The notes beneath the pieces are model-generated. The model was not told where the DNA came from. It did not search any database and saw only the letters and a list, made by a program, of their open reading frames with translations. From Nostoc linckia z4 (lineage in GTDB: Bacteria > Cyanobacteriota > Cyanobacteriia > Cyanobacteriales > Nostocaceae): a stretch of DNA of 64,000 bases. The stretch's first letter is position 1, and each line of letters opens with the position of its first letter. The position numbers and the translations under genes are program-made. The stretch is from positions 288,444 through 352,443 of the forward strand of contig NZ_LAHA01000004.1 in NCBI RefSeq assembly GCF_002608075.1. The letters run 5' to 3'. Below, in pieces: positions 7,388 through 16,666 of this stretch.

Positions 7388-10300
7388 ATATTGGCATTCC
7401 TTACCGCATTTTTGGAGATGTTGCTGTAGATATCTGCGGCATCGCTCACGGGGTTAGCAGTGGTTACATTAAGTTCGGATGGGCGAGAGGCGATCGCTGT
7501 TAAATTGGTATTCATTTTTTGTAGTTCAGCGACAACATCTTTGTTCGACAATTTAGCGGAATCCATTGAAGTGCCAGAACTACTCATTCCTTGGGATATC
7601 TGGTTGCTCCATTTGGCTAAATCTTCGAGTCCATTGTTGGTGATTGGAGTGAATTTAGCCAAAGTATCTGATGGTGTAGACAGGGGCTTGGTTAACGGAT
7701 CGGGGGCGAAACTTCGGCTAACTGGACTTTGACTAACAGGTGTAACTTCTTTGTGGGCAATTTGTTTGGGAACGATTTCCTTGGGCGAGTTCCCGTCTGG
7801 ATTATTTGCAGCCAACCTTTCTTGCTCTGCCTTCTCGTCCGCCTCATGTTTGGCTTTCCTTCCAGCTTCAATGCGGGCAATTTCTTTGGCTCTGGCTTCT
7901 GCAATTTCCAAAGCCGCCGCTTGGTCTTGTGCTGCATGTGCAGCATCGCGCTGCGCTTGGGCTGCTTCCTGCTGAGCTAGTTGTGCCTTGCGGGCGTTGT
8001 CGGTCAATTCGCCTTGCATTTCTACGCTGCGCTTGGCTGCATCGATGGACTTGGCAGCTACTTCCTTGGATAAATCTGCGGCCTTGACTTCATTTTGGGC
8101 AATGGCGATCGCGTTTTGGTCACCGAGTTGTTGAGCCTTTTCTAGATTAGCCTTGGCTTGAATCTGGGCTTGGCTAGCCTTAGAGTCGGAGATTTGGGCT
8201 TCGAGTAAGGCTATTTCAGCCGTTAACTTGGCTCGGCTAAGGTCGATGTCTAAAAGTAAGCGAGCTGCCTTTTCCTCGCGCTGGGCAGCTTCATCTTGTT
8301 GTTTTGCTAATTCAGTTTGAAGTTGTCGCCGCTGGGATAAGATATCAGCTTCAGAAGTATCTGCAAATCCAGAAGCTTTTAGCTGGGCATTGAGAACATC
8401 TTTGACTCCTGAATCTAAATTAGGGTCGCTATCTAGTTTGCGACGTGCTTCTACTGCCCGATTTACTGATGCCAGCTTGCTATTTGCTTTGACATCGCCA
8501 AGATTAGCGATCGCCTTTTGCAAATTAAGTTGGCTCTCCAACAAATCCTTATCTTGCTGTAAGGTTTGCAGCAGGCTATTACGAGCATTCTTTTCTTGTT
8601 CTAAAAAATTTAGTGTCTGGTCAAAAGCTACTTTCTCAGCATCAGCCCGTTCTTGAATTGCTCGAATCGCTTCATCTTGGAGTCGCTTAAATTCGGCAAT
8701 TTGCTGGTCTATTAGCTCTACATTTTTTTGGGAGATTTGTACTTCTATTGCAGTCCGAAGTTCAGCGGCTTTTTGAGCTGATATAACTTTGTTTTTTTCG
8801 TTTCGATCGACATCAGCGGCTTGCTTTTCTAGTAACTGAAGTTGTTCTATTGATGATTGTCTTGTAATAGCCGCTAATTGTCCCGCAGCGTCTCTAGCCG
8901 CTTTATCCGTAGCCCCAGCAGCCAAGAGCGTTTGCTTGGCTACTAAAATACGTTGATTGGCACTTAAAGTAATGCTAGCCTCAGCGGCTTTGTTGCTGCG
9001 TTCTAAATCCGCTAAGATTTTATCGTTCGCGTCTTTTCGTGCTTGAACTTCTTTATTGACCTGCTCAAGGGATAAAGCGATTACACGCTTTTCAATTTCA
9101 GTTCTCAGGTCAGCAGCTTGTTCTTTGGTTTTAAGTTTTTTCGCTTCTAAATAATTAACTTGAAGATATTCTTTATTAGCTAAAGCAAGCCTTTCCTTAA
9201 TAGCTTCTTGTTCAACTGCCAGGACTTTATTAGCAGCAGCTTCAGCATCAATAGTACCATTAGCTTCTTGCTGTTTGATACCGATAGTTGCTCTACTTGC
9301 CTTATTATCTACTGATGCCAGTTTTTGAGCATTAACTCTTTCAATTACCTTAAGTTCGCGCTCCCGTGCATTTTCTTCGGCTTGGACTTCTTGCTCAATA
9401 TTTTTGAGTTTTAGATTTTTGAGATTGGTATTAATTTCTGCTTCTTGCTCAGCAAACTGTTGAGCCGTAATCGCGTTACGCGCCCTTAAGTCTTTAATAC
9501 GTTTAAGCTTATCTTCCTCAGCAGTAATTTCACTTCTAATGCTCGCGGTCTTAGCCTCGGTTATTTGCTTATTAGCTTCCTCGTTTGTGATAATCCCCTT
9601 AAGTTCTAACTCTCGAATGCCAGTAATTTTTTCAGTTTCAATATCTATAATGTTGCGAGCAGCAGTTTTAGCAATGATTTCTTCATTTTTTAGGGCTTCT
9701 TCATTGGCTGCTTTTTTCTGAGAAACTAAGTTCTGAGCAATCTGCGATCGCAAGTTGGCGCTTTCACCTTCAAGCTCTTTAATTTTGTTATTAACTTTTT
9801 CAATTTCTTCAGGTTTAGCTCCTACTTTAGCTGCCTCTAGTTTAGGGATTTCAGTAGCTATTAATTGTTTTCTTTCTTCTAATCCCTTCTTTTCGGCTGC
9901 CAGTAGTTTGGTATTAGCCTTCTCTTGGCTAATATCTCCATTAGCCAACTCTTCATTGATAGCAGCCTTTTTCGCATCGCTGGCAACAGCAATTTCCTTG
10001 GTGGATTTATCATAAGCTTTTCCCAAAGCTTCGACATCAAGGATTAAATTTTTTAACGATTGGGAGTTATTTTTATTAGCTTCAGTATCAGATTCAACTT
10101 GCAAGACTCGTTTTCTTAAAGCTTGCTTTTGAGCCTCTAAATTATTAATATTTGCTTCGATTAACTTCTGTTGTTCTATGGTGGGAGCTTTTTGAGATTT
10201 GAGAGTATCAATGTAGTTATTTAATACCTTGATTTGGTCGGAAGCTTCTTGTTTGAATTTCTTAATTCCCTCAGCACCCAAACGCTGTTTATCGGCGGTA

Positions 10301-12246
10301 TCTACTGTCAACAGACCATATTTAGCCAAGATGTCATTAGAAGCACTCATCGTCTTGGCAGTTTCGTCGAGCTGCTTGTCCAAGGCAAACATCGCTAGCT
10401 GATTACCGCGTTGTTCGGCAGTTAGAACAGCTAACTCATTTCCATAGGTTGAAGTAACATCGCTGGTTCCCCCAAGGGCTTGATCTAGTTGGGCCAGTCC
10501 CGCCCGCGCTGCTTCAATTGGCCCGGATTTTGCTAAGGTTTGCCCCAACAAGTCAAACCCACTAGCTGCTGCGGCGGCTTTTGCTGCCGTTTCCCCAAGT
10601 GTAGAATTACCCTTTTCCAGGCTGGCTTTAAACTCCAGCATTTTCCGGGTATTCTCTTCAACCTCTTGACCAAATTTAGCGCCTTCGGAGCGTTTGAAAA
10701 GCTCAGAGACGGCATAAATAGCACCGCCGACCAAAGCCGCTTGTCCTGCCAGGACTGCCAACTTGCCAGCAAATCCTAAAGTAGCCGTAGCAGCACTTCC
10801 AGTCGCAACGGCGTAGACATTACGGGCGGCGGCGGCGGCTCCAGATTGAACGGTACTCGCAGCCAGGGCCAAATTACTCAAAGAAAGTTGAGCCGTGAAA
10901 ACCCCTGTAACAGCAGCAGAAGCAGTAGTGACGGCGGTGTTTGCTGTGGTCGCAGCGGAATTTAACCCTAATGCCGCAGCAGAAGCGGTAAACCCAGCCG
11001 TAACTATAGGACTTAACGCACTAACAGCAGCGATCGCTCCCCCCAATGTGAGCGTTGCTCCAGTCAAGCCGATGGTCACACCCAGGGTTTGCTTGACTGG
11101 TTCGGGCAGGGAGTTGAAAGCTTGGAGAATGTTAGCCGTCGCCGTCACAACTGGATTAGCGACCTGAAGTATTCCCTGTCCTAAACTAACAAAGGCTTCA
11201 TTGGCTTGGTTTGCAGAACGCTTGAGTTGACCCTCAAAAGAGCTTGAAACCTTATCGGCAGCGTCTTTTGCCATCCCAGCGCTGTTTTGAATGTAGGCTA
11301 GGTTTTTATTGAAGAACTCAACGTTTTGTCCGGCACTGGGCATGATTGCTGCCACAGCTTCCACCGAACCAAACAGCTCAGTTAAGACCTGGGGAGTGGC
11401 GGCGCCCTTGGCATTGAGGTCTGCGAGGATACCTGATAGTCCCTTAGACTGCAAAGCCGCAGCGTTGAACTGTACGCCCAAATCTTTAGCAAGCCTACTG
11501 GCTACTAAAGTCGGAGATAAAACAGCAGTAATAGCCGCCCGGATACCCGCCACCGCACTAGAAGCCTGTACCCCTTTGGCGGTTGCCCCAGCTATATAAG
11601 CAGAGAATTCTTCCAGGCTTACCCCAGCGGCGGCGGCGGTCGTTGCAGCTTGCCCAATCAACCCCGCATACTGCGCCACAGTTATTTTCCCGGCGTTTTG
11701 TGTAGCGATTAAAACGTCGGTAATGTGTGCCGCTTTGTCGGCTGATTCTCCATAAGAATTGAGAATTGTCGTAGTCGCGTCGGCAACTGTATTTACATTG
11801 CTGAATCCACCAATTGCAGCGTAGGTGGAGTTTTTGAGGATGTTGGTAACATCAGCAGTTTTGGAATAGCCCGACGATAAAACCTCGTATGAGCTATTAA
11901 GTAGGTCTGTGGAGTTGGACTGATATCCCAACTCCACAGAGAGATCCCGCATCGACTTCGCCAGCCCATTGCTATCCTCTGTGAGGGTGGCTGCTTTAGC
12001 TTTTGCAGAATCGAAAGCGATCGCGGCTTCTTTGGCTTTGTCGGCAACAATAGATAAGGCAATGCCAGCAGTAGCACTCAATCCGCCAAGAGTAGCTTGT
12101 AGAGCAGACGCCGATCTTCTAGCTGGATCGGTATTCAGGTCTACATCCGGCAGTCCACTGAGCAAGCGCCGCAGCTCGGCAATATCCCTGGCAAGTTGTT
12201 CTCTTGCCAAACGGATTTGGATATCTACGGTACCTGCACTGGTCAT
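7384..12246 (-). CDS. Phage tail tape measure protein
   Basis: 1620 residues. The N-terminal about 350 residues resemble the TP901-type tape-measure core (long Ala/Thr/Val-rich helices, STDLLNSSYEVLSSGYS). Hydrophobic alanine-rich segments lie at about 370-510. A very long coiled-coil region (about 600-1480) is rich in K, E, A and Q. The tail contains Pro/Ser linkers. Length sets tail length in siphophages; about 1600 residues would suggest a long flexible tail. It is preceded by the frameshifted tail chaperones, the classic order. Confidence 0.93.
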   Translation of the reverse strand: MTSAGTVDIQIRLAREQLARDIAELRRLLSGLPDVDLNTDPARRSASALQATLGGLSATAGIALSIVADKAKEAAIAFDSAKAKAATLTEDSNGLAKSMRDLSVELGYQSNSTDLLNSSYEVLSSGYSKTADVTNILKNSTYAAIGGFSNVNTVADATTTILNSYGESADKAAHITDVLIATQNAGKITVAQYAGLIGQAATTAAAAGVSLEEFSAYIAGATAKGVQASSAVAGIRAAITAVLSPTLVASRLAKDLGVQFNAAALQSKGLSGILADLNAKGAATPQVLTELFGSVEAVAAIMPSAGQNVEFFNKNLAYIQNSAGMAKDAADKVSSSFEGQLKRSANQANEAFVSLGQGILQVANPVVTATANILQAFNSLPEPVKQTLGVTIGLTGATLTLGGAIAAVSALSPIVTAGFTASAAALGLNSAATTANTAVTTASAAVTGVFTAQLSLSNLALAASTVQSGAAAAARNVYAVATGSAATATLGFAGKLAVLAGQAALVGGAIYAVSELFKRSEGAKFGQEVEENTRKMLEFKASLEKGNSTLGETAAKAAAAASGFDLLGQTLAKSGPIEAARAGLAQLDQALGGTSDVTSTYGNELAVLTAEQRGNQLAMFALDKQLDETAKTMSASNDILAKYGLLTVDTADKQRLGAEGIKKFKQEASDQIKVLNNYIDTLKSQKAPTIEQQKLIEANINNLEAQKQALRKRVLQVESDTEANKNNSQSLKNLILDVEALGKAYDKSTKEIAVASDAKKAAINEELANGDISQEKANTKLLAAEKKGLEERKQLIATEIPKLEAAKVGAKPEEIEKVNNKIKELEGESANLRSQIAQNLVSQKKAANEEALKNEEIIAKTAARNIIDIETEKITGIRELELKGIITNEEANKQITEAKTASIRSEITAEEDKLKRIKDLRARNAITAQQFAEQEAEINTNLKNLKLKNIEQEVQAEENARERELKVIERVNAQKLASVDNKASRATIGIKQQEANGTIDAEAAANKVLAVEQEAIKERLALANKEYLQVNYLEAKKLKTKEQAADLRTEIEKRVIALSLEQVNKEVQARKDANDKILADLERSNKAAEASITLSANQRILVAKQTLLAAGATDKAARDAAGQLAAITRQSSIEQLQLLEKQAADVDRNEKNKVISAQKAAELRTAIEVQISQKNVELIDQQIAEFKRLQDEAIRAIQERADAEKVAFDQTLNFLEQEKNARNSLLQTLQQDKDLLESQLNLQKAIANLGDVKANSKLASVNRAVEARRKLDSDPNLDSGVKDVLNAQLKASGFADTSEADILSQRRQLQTELAKQQDEAAQREEKAARLLLDIDLSRAKLTAEIALLEAQISDSKASQAQIQAKANLEKAQQLGDQNAIAIAQNEVKAADLSKEVAAKSIDAAKRSVEMQGELTDNARKAQLAQQEAAQAQRDAAHAAQDQAAALEIAEARAKEIARIEAGRKAKHEADEKAEQERLAANNPDGNSPKEIVPKQIAHKEVTPVSQSPVSRSFAPDPLTKPLSTPSDTLAKFTPITNNGLEDLAKWSNQISQGMSSSGTSMDSAKLSNKDVVAELQKMNTNLTAIASRPSELNVTTANPVSDAADIYSNISKNAVRNANI

Positions 12247-12261
12247 TGGTTATTAGTTATT

Positions 12262-12331
12262 GGGCATTGGGCATCGGGCATTGGGCATTGGGGAAAGGGT
12301 AAAGGGTAAAGGGTAAAGGGGACTGGGGAGG
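12262..12331. repeat. Short tandem heptamer repeats between chaperone and tape measure
   Basis: About four copies of TTGGGCA-type heptamers followed by about four copies of AAAGGGT. Such short tandemly repeated repetitive sequences are common in filamentous cyanobacteria and unusual inside a phage structural operon. They may be useful as a host signature. Confidence 0.75.
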
Positions 12332-12342
12332 CAGGGATACTA

Positions 12343-12738
12343 CTAAGCCGAAGCTGCTGCCTTTATTAAGTCGAGGTCAACTAATGGAGCTACCCAAGTC
12401 GGCAACAAGCGATCGCGTGCCAAATCAAGAAATGTTTGAGCCGCAGGCTGGGGAATGGTTTGCGTGGCATTTTGGCTTAGTAGCTTTTGCTGGTAAGGGT
12501 TGAACCAGTTCGGGTCAGGGTCTTTAACTCCCTTAAGGAAACAAATTGCCATACCCACGCTAGCGACAGGAGCAGCGGCGTGATAAGCCTCAACAAGCTC
12601 CCTTTGCCGCATCTGCGCCACAGCTTGTTCGATTAGCCAAATCGGTTGATTGCCAAAATTTGTAGCATTAAACCTTTCTTCACCGGGGTAGGCGTGACGC
12701 AGCTGCCAGTAAATAGCACTCCAGTCAACCTCTTCTAC
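12343..12738 (-). CDS. Tail assembly chaperone, downstream frame made by -1 frameshift
   Basis: 131 codons open in the -1 frame relative to the gene at 12735-13259, ending just before the tape measure. The first in-frame ATG/GTG lies about 37 codons in (GTG at 12621), but the upstream codons (VEEVDWSAIYWQLRHAYPG) look coding. They connect exactly at the slippery site, predicting a fusion of about 305 residues. This is the lambda gpG/gpGT arrangement. The T-like part contains a PYQQKLLS segment and an Ala-rich end. Confidence 0.8.
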   Translation of the reverse strand, partial: VEEVDWSAIYWQLRHAYPGEERFNATNFGNQPIWLIEQAVAQMRQRELVEAYHAAAPVASVGMAICFLKGVKDPDPNWFNPYQQKLLSQNATQTIPQPAAQTFLDLARDRLLPTWVAPLVDLDLIKAAASA

Positions 12739-12744
12739 TTTTTT
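12735..12744 (-). promoter_or_regulatory. -1 ribosomal frameshift slippery site A-AAA-AAG followed by UAG
   Basis: On the minus strand the end of the upstream gene reads CCA AAA AAG TAG. The heptamer A AAA AAG (12738-12744) is the dnaX-type slippery sequence, in the correct phase and immediately before the stop. A -1 slip continues as GTA GAA GAG into the 131-codon frame. Confidence 0.85.
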
Positions 12745-13259
12745 GGTTGTTCCTGGGTGAGAGGAAAATCAGCAGCGATAAATCCCAGAGGTACTGATTC
12801 TGGGTTTGCAAACACAAAGTAAGTGCCTGGGATATCTGGGCGGTTTGCTAACACCCCACCACAGATATTTGCATAATTACTAGCAGCAAGATAGCCGTGG
12901 CTTCCCTCAAACTTAACCAAGTAGGCATTCCCCACCCAACGACTGCGTTCGTTATTGGCAAAGTTATACAGGTCTTCAACCAAAGCGAAACTCTGAATTT
13001 TCTCTAAAGTATCGCTGCGAGTCCAACTGCCATCAAATCTGTATTTCAACAGAATTGTCGCAATTTCAATTTTGGCTTCTGATAGCGATTCGTTTTTCAA
13101 ACCTATGTAATAGTCGGCGATCGCCAATTCTTCGTTTGGTGTTAAAGACCCGAAGCGAGGAATTTTTAATACTCCGTAGTTAGGATGCCCAATCTCTGCA
13201 TATTCTTGTACCTTTTGGGGTTCGGTAACCCAAGGTAATTGCTTGGTTTTGGTACTCAT
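12735..13259 (-). CDS. Tail assembly chaperone (gpG-like)
   Basis: 174 residues. No strong sequence family seen, but it stands directly upstream of the tape measure and ends in a perfect -1 slippery heptamer, as do tail chaperone genes of many siphophages. Its start overlaps the stop of the upstream 75-residue gene by 4 bases. The product should coat the tape measure during tail assembly, with a minority made as the fusion. Confidence 0.8.
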   Translation of the reverse strand: MSTKTKQLPWVTEPQKVQEYAEIGHPNYGVLKIPRFGSLTPNEELAIADYYIGLKNESLSEAKIEIATILLKYRFDGSWTRSDTLEKIQSFALVEDLYNFANNERSRWVGNAYLVKFEGSHGYLAASNYANICGGVLANRPDIPGTYFVFANPESVPLGFIAADFPLTQEQPKK

Positions 13260-13483
13260 AAAATTCTTCTCAGCGTGAAATTATAATTAACAGTCTCAAA
13301 AGCAACATCAACCAACGAAACTTGGTATTTTACTCCAGCCATTTCCCGGTCTACGAGAACCGGAAAATCGTCTAAGACTTCATCTGGGTCTCCCAGTAAA
13401 ATCCCCACCGTAATTTGTTCGCCTTCTACCTGACAGTGACAAGCGAATAAACCTCGGGTTTGCAAACTACGGTGAAAAGGCAT
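13256..13483 (-). CDS. Small tail-region protein
   Basis: 75 residues, no recognised family. Overlaps the chaperone start by ATGA and lies one base after the tail tube gene stop. Its place between tube and chaperone suggests a minor tail component or assembly factor. Confidence 0.6.
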   Translation of the reverse strand: MPFHRSLQTRGLFACHCQVEGEQITVGILLGDPDEVLDDFPVLVDREMAGVKYQVSLVDVAFETVNYNFTLRRIL

Positions 13484-13484
13484 A

Positions 13485-14183
13485 CTAAGTCGTGGGTTTT
13501 GGTTGGATTTCGTTGCAATAGCCTAAGAACGCAACTTCTAAGCTTTGGCTAACGAACCCATCAGCTGGGACTTCATCGGGGATTGAGGTGACTGCTGCGG
13601 GCCCCTCGGTTACTTTGCCGACACTGTAAGCACTTGATGGAGCAGGAAGAACGCGTTTGACCCAAACTTCTTGGTCGTTTTCGTAAGCGTACTCCGCAGT
13701 TCTTAGCCCTGCGTCGTAGTAAAGATAATTCCCCGCCGCCGACAAACCACGCTCCCGGCTAGTAGTAGTCCCGTCGCGCTCGGAGCCAGAATCAAAGGTG
13801 ATGGAGGATTGTAAATTCGCGCTGCGAGATACCGAAGCACCCGAACGGGCTTGAATTCTGACAGGGAATTCAGCCGTTGCCCCATCAGCGATCGCTTCTG
13901 GCAGGGGATAGACAGCAAGGCTGGTTGCATTGTCAACGGCATCCGCCGATAGCTGAGCCAATCGCTCTACACCATCTGTATCTTTGAACAAAAGCCATTG
14001 CCCTTTAGGGATTAGCCCATCAACGGCTGTTTCCAAAGGAATACTAGTTGCTGCCTTAGCAATAGCGGCATTTGACGCCCCAGAGGTAGTGAGAGTTTGC
14101 TCTGTAGGTTTAACACGTACCCCTACAGGCAAAAGAGCTAAGTATAATTTAGTACCTTTGGATTTTTGAATAGCTTGGGTCAT
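13485..14183 (-). CDS. Phage major tail tube protein
   Basis: 232 residues. The pattern with an Ile/Pro-rich middle (ATSIPLETAVDGLIPKGQWL) and the motif FDSGSERDGTTTSRERGLSAAG is typical of siphophage tail tube proteins. Position between the tail terminator-like gene and the chaperones agrees. It has a good ribosome site (AGGAG) 6 bases upstream. The left end of the TnpB element lies just beyond that site, so the insertion spared the gene but separated it from its upstream operon. Confidence 0.8.
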   Translation of the reverse strand: MTQAIQKSKGTKLYLALLPVGVRVKPTEQTLTTSGASNAAIAKAATSIPLETAVDGLIPKGQWLLFKDTDGVERLAQLSADAVDNATSLAVYPLPEAIADGATAEFPVRIQARSGASVSRSANLQSSITFDSGSERDGTTTSRERGLSAAGNYLYYDAGLRTAEYAYENDQEVWVKRVLPAPSSAYSVGKVTEGPAAVTSIPDEVPADGFVSQSLEVAFLGYCNEIQPKPTT

Positions 14184-14194
14184 AAATCTCCTGG

Positions 14195-15446
14195 GTCTGA
14201 AACCCCGCCGTTCTACGGCGGCTTTACATGATATAATTGGATGAGTAATTTACCCATTGAAATGCAGACAATATCTGTAAAATGCAAACTTCAAGTCCCT
14301 GTAGAGTCGCGTTCTGAGATAGACCGCACCTTGCAGAGATTTGCTAATGCTTGCAACCAGATATTGGAAGTTGCAAAACGTGAGAATTGCTGGAATACGA
14401 CCAAGCTTCACCACAAGGTTTATAAACCAGTGCGTGAGGCTACAGGATTGAAAGCAAACCATGTTTGTCAAGCAATTCGTCGTGTGATTAATAACGCCAA
14501 GGCGGTTAAACAAGTCCATAAATTCAGACCGACATCTTTGAGTTTGGATATTCGGACTTTCCAATATATTGAGGAATTGCAAACTGTCGGCGTTACCTTG
14601 ATGTGTGGGCGGGTTAAGTTCAAGTTGAGTATTGGTAACTACCAGTTGGCTTTGCTCAAAGGGCAATCCCCAACTGCTGCTACACTCAGTAAAACTAAAC
14701 GAGGTGACTACTACATCAATATCTGTGTTGATTTGCCTACCGACCCCACGGGTAAAACCCCTAAAGTAATTGGGGTTGACTTGGGCAGACGTGACATTGC
14801 TACCACTTCCACAGGTAAATCCTGGAGTGGTAAACAGATTCAATCCACTCGCGACCGATACAGTAAGGTCAGAGCTAACGTTCAAAGTAAACGCACTCGT
14901 TCGGCGCGTCGCCTGATGAGAAGGCTTTCTGGCAGAGAACAACGCTTTCAAAAGTGGTTGAATCACAATATTTCTAAACAGCTTGTTCAAGACGCTAAAC
15001 AACTGGATGCGGCATTGACATTTGAGGACTTGACTAGCATTAGGAAGTCTTTGAATCAAAAACCAAGAAGCAAAACTGAACGTCGTAGAACTAACAATTG
15101 GGCATTCTATCAGTTGCGGTTGTTTGTTGGATATAAGGCGAGTGTTGCTGGTGTGCCTGTTGTTTTCGTTCCACCCGCCTACACAAGCCAAACCTGTTCC
15201 CGATGCGGACATATTCACCCAACTGCGGGTAAATCTTATCGCAGTGGAAAGGTTTTTAAGTGTGGACATTGTGGTTTTGAGCATGACGCTGATGTAAATG
15301 CGGCTTTTAATATTGCTGCTTTGGGGGCTTCGTTTGTAAGCAGCCCCGAAAGTCCGGGGATGAGTTGTCAACTAGAAGGACAGATGTCTTTGTTTTCGAT
15401 GATTTAAATCTGAGGCTAAAGCCTCGTGCCTTTAGGTCGAGGTAAG
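14195..15446 (+). mobile_element. Solo TnpB insertion element (IS200/IS605-type, no TnpA)
   Basis: Left end carries a GC hairpin CCGCCG-TTCTA-CGGCGG (14205-14221). Right end carries GAGGC-TAAA-GCCTC (15412-15425) followed by a short structured tail. These are the subterminal hairpins expected of IS200/IS605 ends. Only tnpB is present. Orientation is opposite to the tail operon it interrupts. Exact ends are estimated. Confidence 0.75.
14241..15407 (+). CDS. tnpB: TnpB RNA-guided nuclease (RuvC, zinc ribbon)
   Basis: 388 residues, normal for TnpB. RuvC-I GVDLGRRDIA (Asp near 177), RuvC-II TFEDL (Glu near 264), zinc ribbon CSRCG...CGHCG (about 317-340), and RuvC-III HDADVNAAFN. All three acidic catalytic positions are present, so it may be active. 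TnpB proteins cut DNA using a guide RNA copied from the element right end, here expected to overlap the 3' end near 15350-15446. Without TnpA it depends on another transposase for movement. Confidence 0.95.
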   Translation: MSNLPIEMQTISVKCKLQVPVESRSEIDRTLQRFANACNQILEVAKRENCWNTTKLHHKVYKPVREATGLKANHVCQAIRRVINNAKAVKQVHKFRPTSLSLDIRTFQYIEELQTVGVTLMCGRVKFKLSIGNYQLALLKGQSPTAATLSKTKRGDYYINICVDLPTDPTGKTPKVIGVDLGRRDIATTSTGKSWSGKQIQSTRDRYSKVRANVQSKRTRSARRLMRRLSGREQRFQKWLNHNISKQLVQDAKQLDAALTFEDLTSIRKSLNQKPRSKTERRRTNNWAFYQLRLFVGYKASVAGVPVVFVPPAYTSQTCSRCGHIHPTAGKSYRSGKVFKCGHCGFEHDADVNAAFNIAALGASFVSSPESPGMSCQLEGQMSLFSMI

Positions 15447-15447
15447 C

Positions 15448-15900
15448 TTACAAATCTCCCGTATCTGTATAAAAAGAGTGGAGGATTTGCATCTGACAAG
15501 TTTCGATGTTGCCGATATAGGGATCGCTAACGGTGCGAATCGGGTCGCCGTCAATATCAATGACGCTCAAAAGCTTGAATAGCGGAGTAATCGTATTTTT
15601 AGAAGTGTCGAATTGTTTCAAAAAGACTTGAGTGATAATGTTTTGAATAATACCGTCTAACCTTTGTTCTATACGGATAGAATTGAGCGTTACCAAAACC
15701 ACCTCTAGTCCAGTGACGCTTGTATCTTTAGGCGGGTAGATTTCGACTGCTGACCCTAACCCCAGCACTGCGATCGCCGGATCTGTCGTGCCATCTGGAA
15801 ATGTGTAAGTTCCAATTTCAAGAGCTAAAGCAGTGACAATTTGCGATCGCAATGTCACAAGTGCCGATTGAATCTGGGGTAGTATATCTGCACTAACCAT
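15448..15900 (-). CDS. Tail terminator / completion-like protein
   Basis: 150 residues from the ATG at 15900. That start is preferred to one 11 codons upstream because an AAAGGAGA site lies at proper distance and the overlap with the preceding gene is then only 8 bases. No firm family, but the order after the HK97 gp10-like gene and before the tail tube is the tail terminator slot. Confidence 0.65.
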   Translation of the reverse strand: MVSADILPQIQSALVTLRSQIVTALALEIGTYTFPDGTTDPAIAVLGLGSAVEIYPPKDTSVTGLEVVLVTLNSIRIEQRLDGIIQNIITQVFLKQFDTSKNTITPLFKLLSVIDIDGDPIRTVSDPYIGNIETCQMQILHSFYTDTGDL

Positions 15901-16267
15901 TGCTACCGAGTCTCCTTTGAACGATGATGCCAACAGTGCGGGTTACATTAAACCTTGCCAAGGCGTGAGTCGTCCAAGGTCTGCCCGGAATAGTAGTTCC
16001 ATCAGGCATGGTGTAGCCTTGGTGGACGTAAAACGAGTAATCAACAGGCCAAGCAAAGGTAGCTTTACCAGTGCCTTGAAAAGTTAGCTGCTGACAGGAG
16101 CGCAGCCGTCCACTGTCGATGATGTTGCGGGGACTGGGGGGATTTGGCCATTGCCAAACATTGTCCGTGATGGATTTGGTAAATTCCCGCCCCAACAAAA
16201 ACATCGTTTCTCTAAAAGCTGCATCCAGCGCCCGATCTACGTTTGAAAAGTCAAGGTTAGCCGTCAT
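15893..16267 (-). CDS. HK97 gp10-like neck/tail completion protein
   Basis: 124 residues. The pattern DYSFYVHQGYTMPDG then PGRPWTTHAL matches the HK97 gp10 family (Y.vHeG...r.PRPFl.pA). Overlaps both neighbours by a few bases (4 upstream, 8 downstream), as in a compact phage operon. Confidence 0.75.
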   Translation of the reverse strand: MTANLDFSNVDRALDAAFRETMFLLGREFTKSITDNVWQWPNPPSPRNIIDSGRLRSCQQLTFQGTGKATFAWPVDYSFYVHQGYTMPDGTTIPGRPWTTHALARFNVTRTVGIIVQRRLGSNG

Positions 16268-16665
16268 TTGATCTCAAACCATCCTTGTAGGCGATCGCCA
16301 AGAATTTGCTCGGTTTTGAAAGGGGAACGTCCTCGCCGCAAAATCACAAATTCCCCGTTTAATTCGTCCCAGGTTGCAGATGCTCTAGCTTCGTGCTGGA
16401 GGGTATTTGGCAGCAACAAACCTGTTTGCCCGCTTCCGCTAGAAACAGAAATAACGCGTCCTTCCAAATAAACCGCTTGTGGGTCAACTCCAGGCAATCG
16501 CTCTTTGTTATAAGAACTGCCAGCTTTGAGCATTGCTGCCACCACCAGGGACTCGCCTGCCGCAAACATCCGGTTGCCGGTTACTGGGTCAGTGCCAGCC
16601 GCCGCCCCTGGAAGCTGGAACGTCAGCACTGCATTGCCAAAACTAACAAACGGCGACTGTGGCAT
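16264..16665 (-). CDS. Putative head closure / connector protein
   Basis: 133 residues, unrecognised by motif. Lies between the adaptor-like and gp10-like genes, where siphophages encode the head-tail stopper. Overlaps the next gene by ATGA. Confidence 0.55.
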   Translation of the reverse strand: MPQSPFVSFGNAVLTFQLPGAAAGTDPVTGNRMFAAGESLVVAAMLKAGSSYNKERLPGVDPQAVYLEGRVISVSSGSGQTGLLLPNTLQHEARASATWDELNGEFVILRRGRSPFKTEQILGDRLQGWFEIK

Positions 16666-16666
16666 G

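Noticed and set aside
10533..12077. Several open frames opposite or shifted against the tape measure
   Set aside because: Alanine/lysine-rich coding bias opens other frames. None has motifs or ribosome sites.
14250..15371. 373-codon minus-strand frame opposite tnpB
   Set aside because: Shadow of the TnpB frame: no family resemblance, while tnpB has all catalytic motifs.
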